64,000 bases of DNA. It comes from Ficedula albicollis. Lineage: Eukaryota; Chordata; Aves; Passeriformes; Muscicapidae. Within the stretch, counting starts at the first letter, position 1, and each line of letters opens with the position of its first letter. The translations under genes and the position numbers were made by a program. The DNA lies in the NCBI RefSeq assembly GCF_000247815.1, contig NC_021673.1:41928592-41992591 (forward strand), read 5' to 3'. Positions 42,241-55,383 of this stretch are shown one piece after another. Below the pieces are notes generated by a model that did not search any database, was not told the DNA's origin, and saw nothing but the letters and a program-made list of their open reading frames with translations.

Positions 42241-44125
42241 TCTCCTTGAGGCAGAGGTCCAAAGCCTGTTGCACAGAGCTACGCTGAGGGGTTTTCTGTG
42301 CTTTGTGTCTGGTTTTGCACTCCTTTGTCAGTGCAGGTGCCCTTGGGGGTATGTGCCAGCCCCATGAGAGCATCCCAGCAGCCCTTTTGCCCTGGGGCGG
42401 TGTCACACCATTGTGCTCAGGGGAAACCGGGAGCGCTCTCTCCTCCGAGTGACACTGGATGTGCCGCTCTGCTGGCAGTCCCTGCAGTGCTCCATAAAGC
42501 AATTACTGTACTTTTGGCTTCTTGCTTCTGGAAGGCCTCGTAATTCAAGGGCTGGTTTGTTTGTTTGCTAGTTTTAATCTAAACCATATGTAGGTTGCAG
42601 TTTTAGTGGCTGTATTTGACATGTTCTGGAAGGATGATGTCAACTTTAAAGATGTGCTTTGCTGAAAACATTTTGTCATTTCTCCACGCAGCAGAAACTG
42701 TGGTGTTGTCCTGGGGTTTCCAAAGACAGGGACAGTGGATTTCCTAAACCATTGCTACTGCCATGACAGGCAATAGAAGGTCCAGGCAGGACCCAGTGTC
42801 ATAATGTAGTCTTGCAATTTTCTAACCCAGCCTTTCGTTTTAACTGCAAACAGCAACAAGTCATGAAGAAACTTTACATCTGAAATGTATCTTAATTTAG
42901 TCTATTTTCTATGTACTGCATAAAGCAGTGATGACTTGTATTTTCATTTTCCCACATATAGGTATAAACTTTACTGTTATATTAGAAAAGGCTGCTGTTA
43001 GTCTTGCATTGTGATGACAAAACTGGTGTAAAGGGATGTAATCTCCAGGCTAGGTAAGCCAGCAACCTCGCCCAGGATGGCAAATGTTGCCTTTTTATGC
43101 TTCCCATAAAGCCTGAGGTCCTACCCATTAGGAGAGGATGGCTGAACTGTGGAAGCCATTAGGAAAGCCCATCACTATATTTTATCATTCCCATAAAGTT
43201 CATGAATTAAAGTCCACATTTTAAGCATCATTAACTGTTAACTCCTCTATTAACTATTTAGGTATTTTCAGAAAGAAAGTGCTCTTGTAGTTTTTCTCAG
43301 GAGATTTGAACTATGCTTAAATTTTAACCTGCAAACTCTGTTCAGCTTGCTAGGTACACAAATCTGTTCCTAGCTTTGAACACGTTTCCATAAGAAGATT
43401 TAAACTCATTTTGGTCCTCTTTGTGTTGGCAAACTAAAGAATTTGTTTAAAACCCTGTGAACATGGAAGTTTAGTAGTCCTAATATAGCTATGAATTTGA
43501 CATGTTAAAAAATGAAAAAAAAAAATTAGTATTTGTTTTTAATAGAGTGGGCAAAAGAGTCAAAATGCAAGCCTAAACCCAGGCAACTGCATTTTGAAAA
43601 GTAATTCCAAAGAACATTTGGTATATGCTGATGTTGGTTAATAGCCTTACATTCAGGTATTCTTTTACCTTATGTGTTCAGTGATATGCACTCTTTTATT
43701 GTTTCTGTAGCCTTTGATCTTTGGATTTACAAACAAGTGTTGTGCTTTTCCTTGTGCACAACACAGCCCATTCAGCATAATTTTGTGTTGAATCTGCTTG
43801 GCCGAAGTAATATTTACTCTCTGAGGTTTTTTTATTGTTTGTTACTTGAGTAGTTGGCCAACTGCCTCAATGAAGTTGGACCAAAGCTACTTTGTATCAA
43901 AAATGTAGGAAATCTTTCACTTCCAGATTTAGTTATGCATAGGTTATTTAGAGAAAAAAAAAAAAAAAGGAAAGATATTCCCTGATAACGTGTTTTTTGT
44001 TCTGTGGTTCTGTTACAGCTGGAGGTTTTCTAATAACTAGTGTAAGTTAGATCAGCAAAATACTCATCTGAGTAAGACATCATTGACTTACATACTTGAA
44101 ACAGCTGAAAGACAAATCCTTTTCT

Positions 44126-44161
44126 GTTTGTTTGTTTGTTTGTTTGTTTGTTTGTTTGTTT
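44126..44161 (+). repeat. (GTTT)9 microsatellite with G/T-rich flank
   Basis: Nine perfect GTTT units are followed by about 115 bp of imperfect G/T-rich DNA (to about 44275). Opposite frames through it give Lys/Thr/Asn/Gln-rich or Phe/Cys/Val-rich peptides that are not genes. The tetranucleotide is likely to vary in length between individuals. Confidence 0.95.
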
Positions 44162-46594
44162 TGTTTCACTTCTTTGGTGAGGATTTCTGTTGTTGGTTTG
44201 ATTTTGGTTGGGGGTTTGTTTGGGTTTTTTTGTGGTTTGATGGTTGTGGGTTTTTTTCTGCTTAGTGTTGTTTGTTTTAGAAATACAGGTTCTGGTGTTC
44301 CAAGTATCTTCAGGCCATATTTGCACATCATTAGGTGTTGCTCATGAAAATGAGCTGTTCATTCACCCCACTCTGAGAATGACACTCATCCTCTTAATGT
44401 CATCTGGCAAGGAAAGGCCAGATGCTCCAAACCACAGGGGATTGCAGGGGAGAGTACTGAGATCTGCATGAGGATGACACCTGAAGGGATGGTGACGTTT
44501 TCAGGTGGCTCCTAGGATCAGTCTGGAACTCACTTAGGAGTAAAAGCAAATACAACCCGAACTGAACCAAAAATTCTTGGTCTGACCTTAGATACCAAAG
44601 TTAAATTCAGTCTAGTCATTTACAATGGCTTCTTCCTCTCATTTCCTTCTCTAAAAGGGTAATCAGAGGCAGTGCATAGGAAAAGCTTTTAAAATGAGAC
44701 ACAGTCCTCAGGCTGGGGTCTGCAGTCCACACAATCTTTGCCTGGATGTGAATCTTGGCACCAGGTACTAAAGCAGGGCAGTATTGGATTACTGCAGTTG
44801 AGACCCCTTATGACAACAGCTCAAGCTAAAACATCTCTTAAATGTTTCTCACTTATGCTGGAGGGAAACTACATGTGATGAGGCACCTACACCCAACTCC
44901 AAAGCCAGATCCTCTAAATACTGCACATAAATATTAATATCTCATTTGAAAGCCTAAAACTTTAGTAAATGCTTTTCTTTCCACCGTGTGCAGTGTGGAC
45001 AATGCCTGGAAACTATTCAGATTTTTTTTTTCCTGGAAAGAACTTCCCATGTTAAAGGTCAAAGTGTAGTTAATGAAGAAAGCAAATAATTCGAACTATT
45101 CTCAAAAGTTTGTCTGAAAAATAGAAAATATTTCATGCTTGACGGCACTGTGTTTCAAATCAAGCAAGTTTATTTCCCAAAGCCAGAGTAGGATATAAAA
45201 AGCCAGGTGCATAATGCACATCCAAACCTCCATGCTGGGGGCTTGCAGACATTTGAGCTCATACCTCTGCCTTTGTGTGCAGTTCAGTCACTATCAGCAA
45301 GTAACTTTAAGTGCAACCATGTGCTTTCAGCTCCAAGTGTCCAGTATTAATCAAGTGCAGTGATTTGGGATGCAGAATAGAAAGTTTTGATTTGTAGTTT
45401 TAAAATAATTCTGACCAAGATCTTCTCTCCAGATGGGAACTTACTGTATAAAAATGCTGGCCCATTACTGTAAAACAAATAAGATTGCCGTAGCTCTTAA
45501 GCTGTATTTGATCACACTGCAGAATGAGAGACAGTTAATTGTACTGCTTGGATGTAGGCATAGTTCTGTTATTTTCCAAGAGAACAAAAGCTTAGGCTAA
45601 ATAAATTGGGGTGGTTGATAAGATGAAAAGTTGGCATTCTATTTTAAGCTTGCAAAATACAAGATGGCAAAGTTCTATTACTCTGAATTAAAGGGCAAGG
45701 AAAGCCCCGGGTTGTCAGCATAAGACAACTTTTACAGTGTGATTTCACTGTGGAAGCTTGAGTTCTGTCTGACACAGCAGGGGAAATGGATTCCACAGTG
45801 ACCCCTTCCCTTTTGCTGTAATGGAATGATCCAGTAGAAAGAGCAAGGTGGATTCAGGAGGGAAAGCCCAAACACTTCAAGGATAAAAAAGCTGTCGAAA
45901 ATGCTTCTTTTTTTGGGCACTGTTTTCCTGTTCAGATGGGAAAACTGGCTATCAGTTATGTTTGGAAAAGCTTAGAGGTCTCCTTTTGTTCTTTTTATTG
46001 TCTCCGTGCAAGTATCAATCAGCTTCCCAAAAAACTGGCCACATGAAACTGGTACAGCCCTTTTCTTGCTGGGTTTGTTTTCGGGAAATGTTGGTATTTG
46101 CCACTGCTGTGTGTCTTGCAGCATTTGACGTGGAGGCAGATGCCTTTGCACCAGCAGTGCCTTGTCCCAAGTCTCTGCGGCCGGGCAGCGGTTGAGGAAT
46201 GTGATCCTGGAGGGGATATGGAGGGGGCACACACACCTGTGTGTGCTCCTGTGGCACTCAGCAGGCAAGTTTTCTTGCTCTCCTCACTTGGCATGTGTTA
46301 GGTATCCCCAGCTGAACATATGGAGCCAGAACCGTGTGCCAGTGGCGGTGTGTTTTGTCAAGAACTGTAGGGCTGGGGTAGTACTCTCCAGCTGAGCTTT
46401 GAAAGCTACACTTTTTTGTTGCTGGTAACAAAACCATCTCAGCTTGTACACTATCAAAGCATCTTTTGCTTTAACCACATGCCTTTTTTTTGGTCATACT
46501 GTAATCTTCCCTCATAATGTTGCTTTCTTTGAGTTTGTTTGATGCAGACAGGAACTCCCACGCAGAACCCCACCCCCTCTTTCTCTGTAATTAA

Positions 46595-46734
46595 TTCTGT
46601 GATCTTTATTGTGAATATCTCTTGTTGGATCTTTCAAACCCACTTCTGAAACAAATAATATTTCTTCTGTGATCTTTATTGTGAATATCTCTTGTTGGAT
46701 CTTTCAGACCCACTTCTGAAACAGATAATATTTT
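46595..46734. repeat. Direct tandem duplication, 70-bp unit
   Basis: Copy 1 (46595-46664) and copy 2 (46665-46734) begin TTCTGTGATCTTTATTGTGA. They differ by two A/G transitions and by the last base. No mobile-element ends are visible at the boundaries. Confidence 0.95.
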
Positions 46735-47929
46735 CACCAGTTTAGCATTGTACTTTCCTCCATTCCTTTCAAAAATATTTAGAGGAGAAAAGGGAACAAT
46801 TTCCCCCTCTCAGGGACACGATCCATTTGCCGCTTGGTGGAACAGTTTGAAATAAACAGATAGAGGTTGCACATAGAATTTAATGAGCTAAATAATAGTC
46901 CTAAAACTGTTTCTTTCAGTTTTGTCCAGCACCAAGATTATGATGAATCTTGTGAAATGTCTAGAGTAGTCACTATTTCCATAGTTCTTACTCACACTTA
47001 ATTTTTGTTTGGTTGCTGACTTTTTTCTTCTGTTCTTCAAATACCAAAGGAAGCGTGGTAGGTGGGTGGCCCAATGGAAATTTCCTTAGAAACAAATCCT
47101 TCAGCTGAAGAAATCAGACTGATGCACACTAGTGTTGATAAGACTTTGGTTTCCTTGCCCTGGGGTTGGTGAGACCTGTAGATATGAGAGGTGCAGCTGT
47201 GACCCTCCTGACTGAGGAGAAGCAGAACATACCATTCCCAGATCAAAGGGAGGGATTGGTTTTAAGTGGTGCTTGCAGTCACTTGGTGTGCAAAGTGGCT
47301 GGCTGCTGGCTGGGAAGGGTTGGGCACTGGTTACCTTGCTGCACTTGGAGAAAGGTGGAGTTTTGTTGAATCCAAGAAAGGCGCTGTCTTCCGATCATCA
47401 GGGCCAGCACCATGCATCTGCTGGAGAATGTGTCAGAAACATTTAGGGGGTGTCCACAAGTTTCCTGAGGACTTGGGCTGCTTGTTCTGGTACCACTTTG
47501 GAGGCACAAAATCCAGCCCTTCAGTGATGAAGGCAGCAGGACATTTTGGCATGCAGAGTGACCTTATCCAGCTGGTGTTAGTGAAAACACCCACCCAAAT
47601 GCTCAGTCCTGTTCTTTGGGTTCAGAAAAGTGACATCCAGGCAAAGAAAGTCTACTTGGCATGGTTTGGTGGGTGACTTGAGAGAAAAACATGGACTGTT
47701 TTCTGCCTCTGAAGATGGTTTGTTTCTTGTTGATGGAGAAAATGGAATTACATTCTAACAAAGACAACAGCGATAGCTGAGGTTTTTGTGCTGGGGGAGG
47801 GTTAGTACAGTATGCTTGTACATTTTTCCTTTCTGTTGAGAATATTAGTGTTATTGTGGCTTTTTGTTTCTTACTTTCAATGGAAGAGGTTGACGGGGAG
47901 GTTAGATACCAGTTCTGCCTCGGTGATTC

Positions 47930-48355
47930 ATTAAAGCAGAGCTGGAGGAACGGAAGTCGCCCTGTTCAAAGGTGTGGGGAGTGTTTTATTGTTCTGCACG
48001 GTGCTGTGAATGCCAACGATTTTGCAGCTGTGAAAAGGGCTCTTAATGAGTTTCAGCATTTTAATGTACTTCAAGTTCCCAATTGTACAAATTTAAGAAG
48101 CTTAGCAATTCAGTATCTCCTGAATAATAGCATTTATTTTATACTCTAAATACACTTGGGGAAGTCTCAACAATATTGCAGGAAGTCTTGGTAATATTGT
48201 GGCTCCTTCCCGATGTAATAGCTTTAGAGGACCTAATTGACTTGAACAGTGGAATTGGTCCTTTAAAAAACATGCACACACAATTTTTGATTAATGAGCC
48301 CCATAATAAATCATTAATCTTTTTTGGCTCAGAAATTGTCTGAATAGTTTTCAAA
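47930..48355. promoter_or_regulatory. Candidate conserved non-coding stretch with inverted homeodomain-type sites
   Basis: Several TAATGA or TTAATG cores cluster here (near 48044-48066). At 48289-48297 and 48311-48319 GATTAATGA and TCATTAATC form a perfect 9-bp inverted repeat with a 13-bp spacer. Paired TAAT sites facing each other are typical of dimeric homeodomain binding. The left half overlaps a chance open frame. No conservation data are available, so this is inference. Confidence 0.25.
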
Positions 48356-50335
48356 GTAGAAGTTGTGTATGTGTTCCTAAACTGTCTTTGTGATACAGTG
48401 CTTGCATTTCAAATCTATCATCTTCAATTAAAAAAAAAAAACAATCTACCATAATTTAATTTTAGAAAAACAAGTCTAAACTCTGAACTTTTTGCTTACT
48501 AAAAGGCCTGTGAAGAAATATCTAGATAGGAGTACTTCCTCTTAGAATAATAAAAGCACTGTAAAGTGACCATTTAATAAGTGTCCTTCTTCCTGAAGGA
48601 TCCTAAAGTGCTTTTACACATTTTCTATAGTCAATGTGGGTTATTCACCCATCACTTGAATGAAACCACTCTTTACTGACTGTGCTAAACAACACTTTTT
48701 ATAGGAAGGAAATCACAAATAACTCTTGCATTTGAAACTCTGGGGAGAATTTGAGGTAGGCAGATTGTAATTGCCCAATTTGGAAATGGGCCAGAAGGCT
48801 GTGATTAATATACCCAGGCTGCACTTTAATTGTCCCTGCGTACTCAGGGCCTTGGTTTCAAGTGGGCTTTGTCTCTGAATAGTGTTTCTTTTTCTTCATG
48901 TTAATTTTGGAGCTTATAGAATGGATAGAGCAGGTTTAGCAGAATTGGAAAGTGGAGAAATTCGTTACTTACATGGGGATTAGCAACACTGGGACAGTAC
49001 AGCACAATTTCCTAGGTGTATCAAAAGTGTCAGAAGCTGGTTGTGTATTTTGTTGTTTCTTCTTGTTTCACTACGTGACCTGTGACTTGGTTGACTATCT
49101 CAAAATATTTTTTCTCATACTTTACTATGTTGAACTCTTGAAAAAATGTTATTTATGGTCTTAACATTAATAGCACAGTAAATGCAAATAGCTCTACTCC
49201 TTAACTATTCACTTTCTCAGGGAATTGCTTGATCTTTTGAAGCAATGTAATATCTCAAGAACCTGTGAAAGGCAGCCTAGCAGGTTAAGTTGATTGATCT
49301 TTAAAAATAGGGTCATGTAACTCGAAACTATTTCCCATAAAAAACAAACAAGCTGCAGAGGTTGTTGATGCTTTTCCCAGCAGAGCCAGCCTCATCCGCT
49401 CCCTGGCGTGGAAAGGCTGGGAAACCTCTGAGTGTCAGATCCCATCCTGAGGCTGCTGGGTGTGCAGCAGTCACCGATCTGCAGGTCCACAACTGAGTCA
49501 ACATCAGGCTGAGACATTACTCACTGGGATCCAGTGGATATTTATTTTTCTCTTGGAGAACCTGAGCATTTTTAAGGGTTTTTAAGGGTTTTTTTGGTAG
49601 ATTCAGGGGTTTGTGACCAACTCCATATTTAGCACATAGATGTGGGGGGGTTTAGTGATTTGAGTTTTTTTTCTTTTTAAGTGGTCCACAGAATACATAT
49701 AATGTTAGCTTGATCTGTTGACAAAGTTGAGCTGAACACAGATTTCTCAGGACTGCATAATATGAGGTTTGGTCCCTTAGGTTTTTTAAAATGTTTACAC
49801 AGCTAGTAAAGAAAGCTCACACATCCACAGCAGTATGTTTTACCATGTGCCACAGGAATTGCTACATTGATGGGAAGGTCACAAAAAAAACCCCTGGAAT
49901 TTCACAGGTATCTTTTCCATCTTACCTCCTTTAAAAACAACTGCATTTTACCTCCACAAAAAATGGTTGTTTTTTTGGTTGGTTTTTTTTTTTTTTTTAT
50001 TAATTCATGTCATCAACTGATGATATCAGTATCAGCAAGTTTAAGTGCTGGCATAACAAGCGCACCTCAGATAAAGCACTCCTAATTTGCATGATAAAAT
50101 TGCTCTCTCTCATTCTACTTCTTTGCACTAGTGGTGTAATATTAAAGAATTGAGAGTTTAAGATGCTCCGCTTTTAAGCCTTCGGATTTTCTCTAAAACT
50201 GTTCTGAAAACAAGTTATGAATACAGCACCTGAGGAATGTAATACAGAAGCCTAAAGTGTTCAGTAGTTCAAGTTCTCTTCTTTGATGCTGTCTTTTTCA
50301 TTATATAAAAAAAGGTTTCTGAATCTGGAATAAAG

Positions 50336-50607
50336 TCATAGAATCATAGAATGGTTTGGGATGGAAGGGACCTTAAAGATCATCTACTTCCAGCCTCCTG
50401 CCTGTGTGCAGGACACCTCCCACTACACCAGGTTGCTCAGGACTCCCCCTCAGGACATTGAACACAGTTAGGGATGGGGCACCCAGAACTTCTCTGGGCA
50501 ACCTGTTCCAGTGCCTCACCACCCTCACAGTAAATAGTTTCTTCCTGGTATCTAATCTCAACCTCTCTCAGTTTGAAGCCATTCCCCCTTGTCCTGATGA
50601 CTCCAAT
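50336..50607 (-). mobile_element. CR1 LINE 3'-end fragment (minus strand)
   Basis: Read on the minus strand, the segment runs from GGAGTCATCAGGACAAGGGG through AGGCACTGGAACAGGTTGCC and CCCAGAGAAGTTCTGGGTGC to GGTCCCTTCCATCCCA, and ends in ATTCTATGATTCTATGAC. This is the CR1 3' region with its tandem octamer terminus. It is 5'-truncated and non-coding. The frames across it on both strands, including one of 145 codons on the plus strand, are not genes. Confidence 0.93.
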
Positions 50608-51267
50608 CACTTAAGGACCAGCACAAGAACCAGGTCCTGCTTTCAGCACAGTGGGAGGAGACCACACCACTCCCTCTATACTCTGCAGCAGACTCCCCTT
50701 TGCTTCAATTCCCAAAATTCAATTCCCATCAATTCCCATCTACTACATCCAAAATGCCCAAGTATAATTCCTTTGCAGTCTGGAACACAAAGAATGCCTG
50801 TACATCTTGTCTTACAGTTTTATTACTGCAGAAATTCTTAGAGCTGTTTATGATTTATAAGTGAAAAAGAGAATAATAACATCTTTCATTTGTTGTATTG
50901 ATGCAGCCATCACTATTTAGATGAACAGTTTACACACAAATACAAGTAAATATAAAATATTATTACATGCATATATATTTAATCACACACAAGCAGACCA
51001 CCAGCTAAGCACATTAAGTGACTGTGTATGGGAATTTGTACTTTTCGTGCACAGACACTTACACATTTGATGCATAATTGCAAATGTGCATCCTTTTTCT
51101 GGAAGTCTGGATGTAGTCTTAAATGTTTTTACACACAGGCATCTGTTTAACCAGATCTTAAAAACTGAAAGCATATGTAAATGGAATGCACTTTTGTGTG
51201 TATGTTTGGTTGCTATGTATATAATATAGCACTATACTTATGTACTCAAACACATTATTCCATCTTT
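50608..51267. other. Unique DNA between two inverted CR1 tails
   Basis: This 660-bp interval contains a short repetition of CAATTCCCA near 50704-50740 and A+T-rich sequence with CA/TG-rich words near 50985-51000. No gene or element was recognised. The interval would be the loop if the flanking CR1 copies paired in a transcript. Confidence 0.6.
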
Positions 51268-51548
51268 GATGGAGAGAGGCTATTTACAAGAGCATGTAGT
51301 GACAGGACAAAGGGAACTGGCTTAAATCTGAGAGAAACTAGTAGATTTAGATCAGATATTAGAAAGCAATTTTTCACTATGGGGGTGGCAAGGCACAGGA
51401 ACAGGTTGCCCAGAGAAGTTGTGGATACCCCATCCCTGGAAGTGTTCAAGGCCAGGCTGGATGGAGCTCTGAGGAACCTGATCTAGTTTGGAACTAGAAG
51501 ACTTCTGAGATCCCTTCCAGCCCAAGCCATTCTATTATTCTGTGATTC
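51268..51548 (+). mobile_element. CR1 LINE 3'-end fragment (plus strand)
   Basis: The segment runs from GGAGAGAGGCTATTTACAAG through GGACAAAGGGAACTGG, AGGCACAGGAACAGGTTGCC and CATCCCTGGAAGTGTTCAAG to CCCTTCCAGCCCAAGCCATT, and ends in the octamer-like ATTCTATTATTCTGTGATTC. It appears to lack a few dozen bases of the usual CR1 tail after GATCTAG, a small internal deletion. It is 5'-truncated and non-coding. It lies in inverted orientation to the CR1 at 50336-50607, from a related subfamily. Confidence 0.93.
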
Positions 51549-52250
51549 CTATGCATGCACACATATACAGGCTCACACATATACACCTTACCCACACCTG
51601 AAATACTGTATAGACATAAGAACAGATAGGCATGAACCTCAGAGAGCTTAATACTGGAATGCTAGTGCTTTTTCTCACAGGCCAGTTTAGTACAACATAG
51701 CAAATCATTGACACGTGAGCAGTCACAGCCAGCCAAGTCTAGATTTCTGGAAACAAAAGGAAAGACGGAGTTACAGGGCTTGAACCATTTCCTTCTTCCA
51801 TTTCTCCTTCTTGCAAGGCCTGGTCGTGTGTACTCAGGCTCAAGTAAGGTGCTCTGTTTGAATTCAACTTGCAGTATCTTTCAATCTCTTCTGTACTGTT
51901 CTCTTGTACATCTTGTGCCATCCTTGTCCAGTTTGCCTCCTGGTCTCTGGGTTACAAAGGCAATGAACTGCATGAGCTTCATGCAGCAGCAGCTCTGAGC
52001 TTGTCCTTGCCACCCTGAGCAGCCCTGTGCTGCACAGCCCCTGTCCAGCCACCCCAGTCCTGATGCATCTCACCAGCTGCTCAGCTGACAACTGAATCTG
52101 TTATTTCCTGTTGGTTGCCAGATAACTTTGCTTAATGGCTTTCTCAAAATTTGGAGTGACTGTGTGAACTATTCTGCCAGTACAAATCTGTTTCTGCCAC
52201 AAGAGCAGCCCTTTCACACCAGTCTCTTGAGCAGAGGGAAATTCTTTTTC

Positions 52251-52354
52251 CTCTCCACAGTAGGACCGGGTAATGGCTCCTCGTGGCTCAATAAAATTTG
52301 CACTCTCCACAGTAGGACCGGGTAATGGCTCCTCATGGCTCAACAAAATTTGCT
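52251..52354. repeat. Direct tandem duplication, 52-bp unit
   Basis: Copy 1 (52251-52302) and copy 2 (52303-52354) share CTCTCCACAGTAGGACCGGG and differ by two transitions (G/A and T/C) plus the last base. The boundaries show no transposon-like ends. Confidence 0.94.
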
Positions 52355-55284
52355 TTATAATTCTGTCTTTACCTTTCATAGGTGGATAGAACTGGCCACA
52401 TTGTTCTCCTTGCTATACCTATTCTTGTTTCAGAGTGGTTTTCTGCTTCCTTCTGCGGATAATTGTTGACTTTGTCTTTTTCTCTGTGAATATGCAACTG
52501 AAAACATTTATTGGCTTGGAAAACTTGGGTCAGTTGCTGAATATGAGCTAGAGGAAAATGCTGAGAAAACAGCATTTTTCTAGCTGATATGAAATGTGGA
52601 AGGAACTAATGAAAGGTTAGTAGAAAAACTCATTAAGAACTTGTGCTTACCTTGGTTTTTGGATGTAAGAGAGTTCAGACTACTTTTTGGTTCACCGCTT
52701 CCCCCACCACCATCTTGCACTATGTTTTTTGTAGATGGGAAAGTACAATAAAATCCCCTTTCCCCTCTGCTTTCATCAAATGGCAAAAGGAAAACCATGT
52801 TTCTCGTACTGCCCTCTTTATCCTTCCTTTCTCCTCCAGTATTGAGGTATATAGGAGTGCTTACTGCTCTCTCTCAGCTCTCCCCAAACGTCTAGGTAAT
52901 GCACTGAGCCCCTCAGATCCCCATTTTCTGCCTACACAAAGCATAAATAATATGCTTAAATAATGCTTCCTTCAGCAGAGGCACTTGGTTCCTGTGTCAG
53001 AGAAGGTAGCTTTGACACTGAGCTCATTCTCCCAAGCAGGCAGTGAGGAACTACAGACACCTGGCCCCTCTTCCTGGCCACCATGGGTTATTGATTTGTT
53101 TCCTGTCATTGCTGTGCTTTCCCTGTTCATTAGCTGTAGCCTCTGCAGCTGCCCTGGAGCTGGTCACAGCCCCAGGTTAGCTGAGGGCAGAGCAGGGAGG
53201 GAAGCTCAGCCCCCCTTCAGCTACCTGCTGTCTGGGCTCTGCTTTTTGACATTGACTGCAGCTGTGGAGCAGTGGACTTCCCTGGCAGGAAAAATCTGGA
53301 CAGACAGTGCCAGCACCACTGAGACTCCAGCCTGGACACCCTGGGACCATGCATGCCTGCTCAATTTGGCAAAGAGGCAGGATTTAAACCCCATCATTAA
53401 CCCTTGCATGTTTCTTTCCTGATGTTGGCCCCTAATCTCAACTTCATTTAGCAGGGCAATCTCATCACATAGAACAGGACCTGCTCTGATGGGTGCTGAG
53501 GAAAGCACAGACAGCTCAGCAGTTCAGGACTGTGTCGTGCAATGGGATTCAGCAGTGTTAATCACAGCAATTCAACCCTGCCTTTTTGTTCTATTTTAGT
53601 ATGTTATGCTTTAAATAAATGAAAGTTTCATTTTCCTCCCTTACTCATAATATTTCCTAATTTTCGTCTGTGGGAGTGGAAGCTGATTATTTCAAGGCCA
53701 TCTTGCTAATCCTCTGCTGGGACCTGCTGACTCAGCTTTGGAAATTCCACAAATAGGGAAAACGTGGCAGTGTTGTGTCTGTAGTGCTTCTGAGTGATAA
53801 CCATCCCTTGTCACATTTGAAACATGACTTGGTTGCCTTTTTATATCTGATGCATTTAGATATAGTACAAGTATTTCTGCAGTGTATATTTTGTGAGCTG
53901 AGCCTGATCTTAAATGGAAATGGTATTTTTGTCTGTTTTAAATACAGATTTCTCAAAATAAAGCTGTCAAGGCAGTGTTTTACGATGGATTTTGGTTTCC
54001 TTAAGCAGTGTGTATGTAGATTTTTTTCTTTTCTTTAGGTTTCTCTAGTAGTCAAAGTATCCAGACTCCCTGAAAATTGATGCACCCTCAAGGACTAGTA
54101 GGTTTCTATTTCTGGCATGTGCACCAAGATGAATAACTGTTCTCTAGCAGTTTGTATGAACTCAGGCTAAGTCAGCCTCAACCTTTATCCCAACAGGAAT
54201 TCCCAGACTAGAAAATTCTGACTTCATTTATGGTTTATAGGAGGTAACACAAAACATGACAAAAGAAAGCCTTCCGTTTTCTTCGCAGGCAATCACATGG
54301 GACCTGTGCACTGCTTGAATTCGCCTTTGGGTCAGTAGGTCAAATATTAAAAAGCCTTTTACTGTCCCAAAAAGTCCTCTTACAGCTTTTAATGCTGTCC
54401 CAGTGCCGATAATTTACTACTGTTAATAGCTGTGGTCTTTTTCCAGTCCAAGTGAAGACAGTTAAATGTTGAGTCTTTGAATTTTAAACGAAGAAATCTG
54501 AGTTTCCTTAGATTCCTCAGACTTAGCCCCAAATCTCAAGAAGCTTCTCAAGAGAAACACATGAGTTCTACTGATCTACAGGTGAATGCAACATTGGTAA
54601 TAATTTAACCCCATGTGCAAATCTGTTTTGTCTTTATATTTCTGGCAGCTTTGAAATGAAATATTGAAGGAAAACAATAAACCCATGATAATCATCAGAA
54701 GAAATGCATCCACTGGGCTATTTGCATCTTTATTAAACTGAATGCAGTTCTGAATATATTTTCTGAGCACAGATCCTGATGCAGCCAACTAAACCAGAGA
54801 GAATTTTCCAGTAGCATTCAGATAGAGAAGGATCAGGCTGTGACAGAGCGAATGCTCTGTCCCTGGAAAGAACAGCTGCTAAAAATAGTGGACAGAAAGT
54901 CCTAAAGCCACCGTGGCCAAGTACAGGTTATGTGTGCATGAACACATCTGTAACTTGTGGCTCCTCTGCTCCATTATGCCATCCTGTAGCCACTGGAAGA
55001 TCAGACAGCAAAGCCCTCACCTTTGCCGTGCTCCTATTGTTTGAGAAATCCCATGGCTTTCTTTGCCAAACTCTCAAAGCAAACCGCTAAAGTCTCCACA
55101 GTTACACAGGAGGGGCTAATGCCCAGGTTGATCTGAACACTTTTTATCTGTAGTTTGAGGAGCACAGTTTTGTCCTCTACAATGACACTGCACTCTGATC
55201 TCTGCACTGAGCAAGTGGTATTGTATCCTGAGAGAGATTAGGGAGAAAACTGTTCGTTTCCACTGCCATTTGCAATCCTTTTGG

Positions 55285-55383
55285 TCTAATGTTACTGTCA
55301 TGAGAACAAAAACATTTAAACTTTGAGGTAATCTAATGTTACTGTCATGAGAACAAAAACATTCTGATTTAAACTTTGAGGTA
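55285..55383. repeat. Direct tandem duplication with a 5-bp indel
   Basis: Copy 1 (55285-55331) and copy 2 (55332-55383) share TCTAATGTTACTGTCATGAG and AAACTTTGAGGTA. Copy 2 contains five additional bases (CTGAT or equivalent) between the shared blocks. Otherwise they are identical. Confidence 0.93.

Larger units (their letters stand above)
39421..50335. other. Mostly unique A+T-rich DNA, no gene recognised
   Basis: Contents recognised are a (GTTT)n microsatellite at 44.13 kb, a tandem duplication at 46.6 kb, and candidate regulatory stretches at 41.69-42.24 and 47.93-48.36 kb. Slightly G+C-richer patches lie near 41.60-41.66, 42.24-42.49 and 46.15-46.26 kb. The frame at 47856-48149 (97 codons) and that at 47266-47676 (136 codons) have no recognisable domain. 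No CR1 or LTR was recognised here. Confidence 0.5.

Noticed and set aside
44030..44347. Overlapping frames rich in Lys/Thr/Asn or Phe/Cys/Val around 44.1-44.3 kb
   Set aside because: They are translations of the (GTTT)n microsatellite and its G/T-rich flank.
47856..48149. 97-codon plus-strand frame with a fairly protein-like composition
   Set aside because: No family motif, no clear splice or promoter context, and the DNA looks more like a non-coding regulatory stretch rich in TAAT words.
50404..50841. 145-codon plus-strand frame
   Set aside because: Its first part is the antisense of a CR1 3' untranslated tail, and the rest has no recognisable similarity.
52553..52570. Small inverted repeat AAAATGCT and AGCATTTT
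   Set aside because: Only 8 bp of A+T-rich pairing, well within chance expectation.
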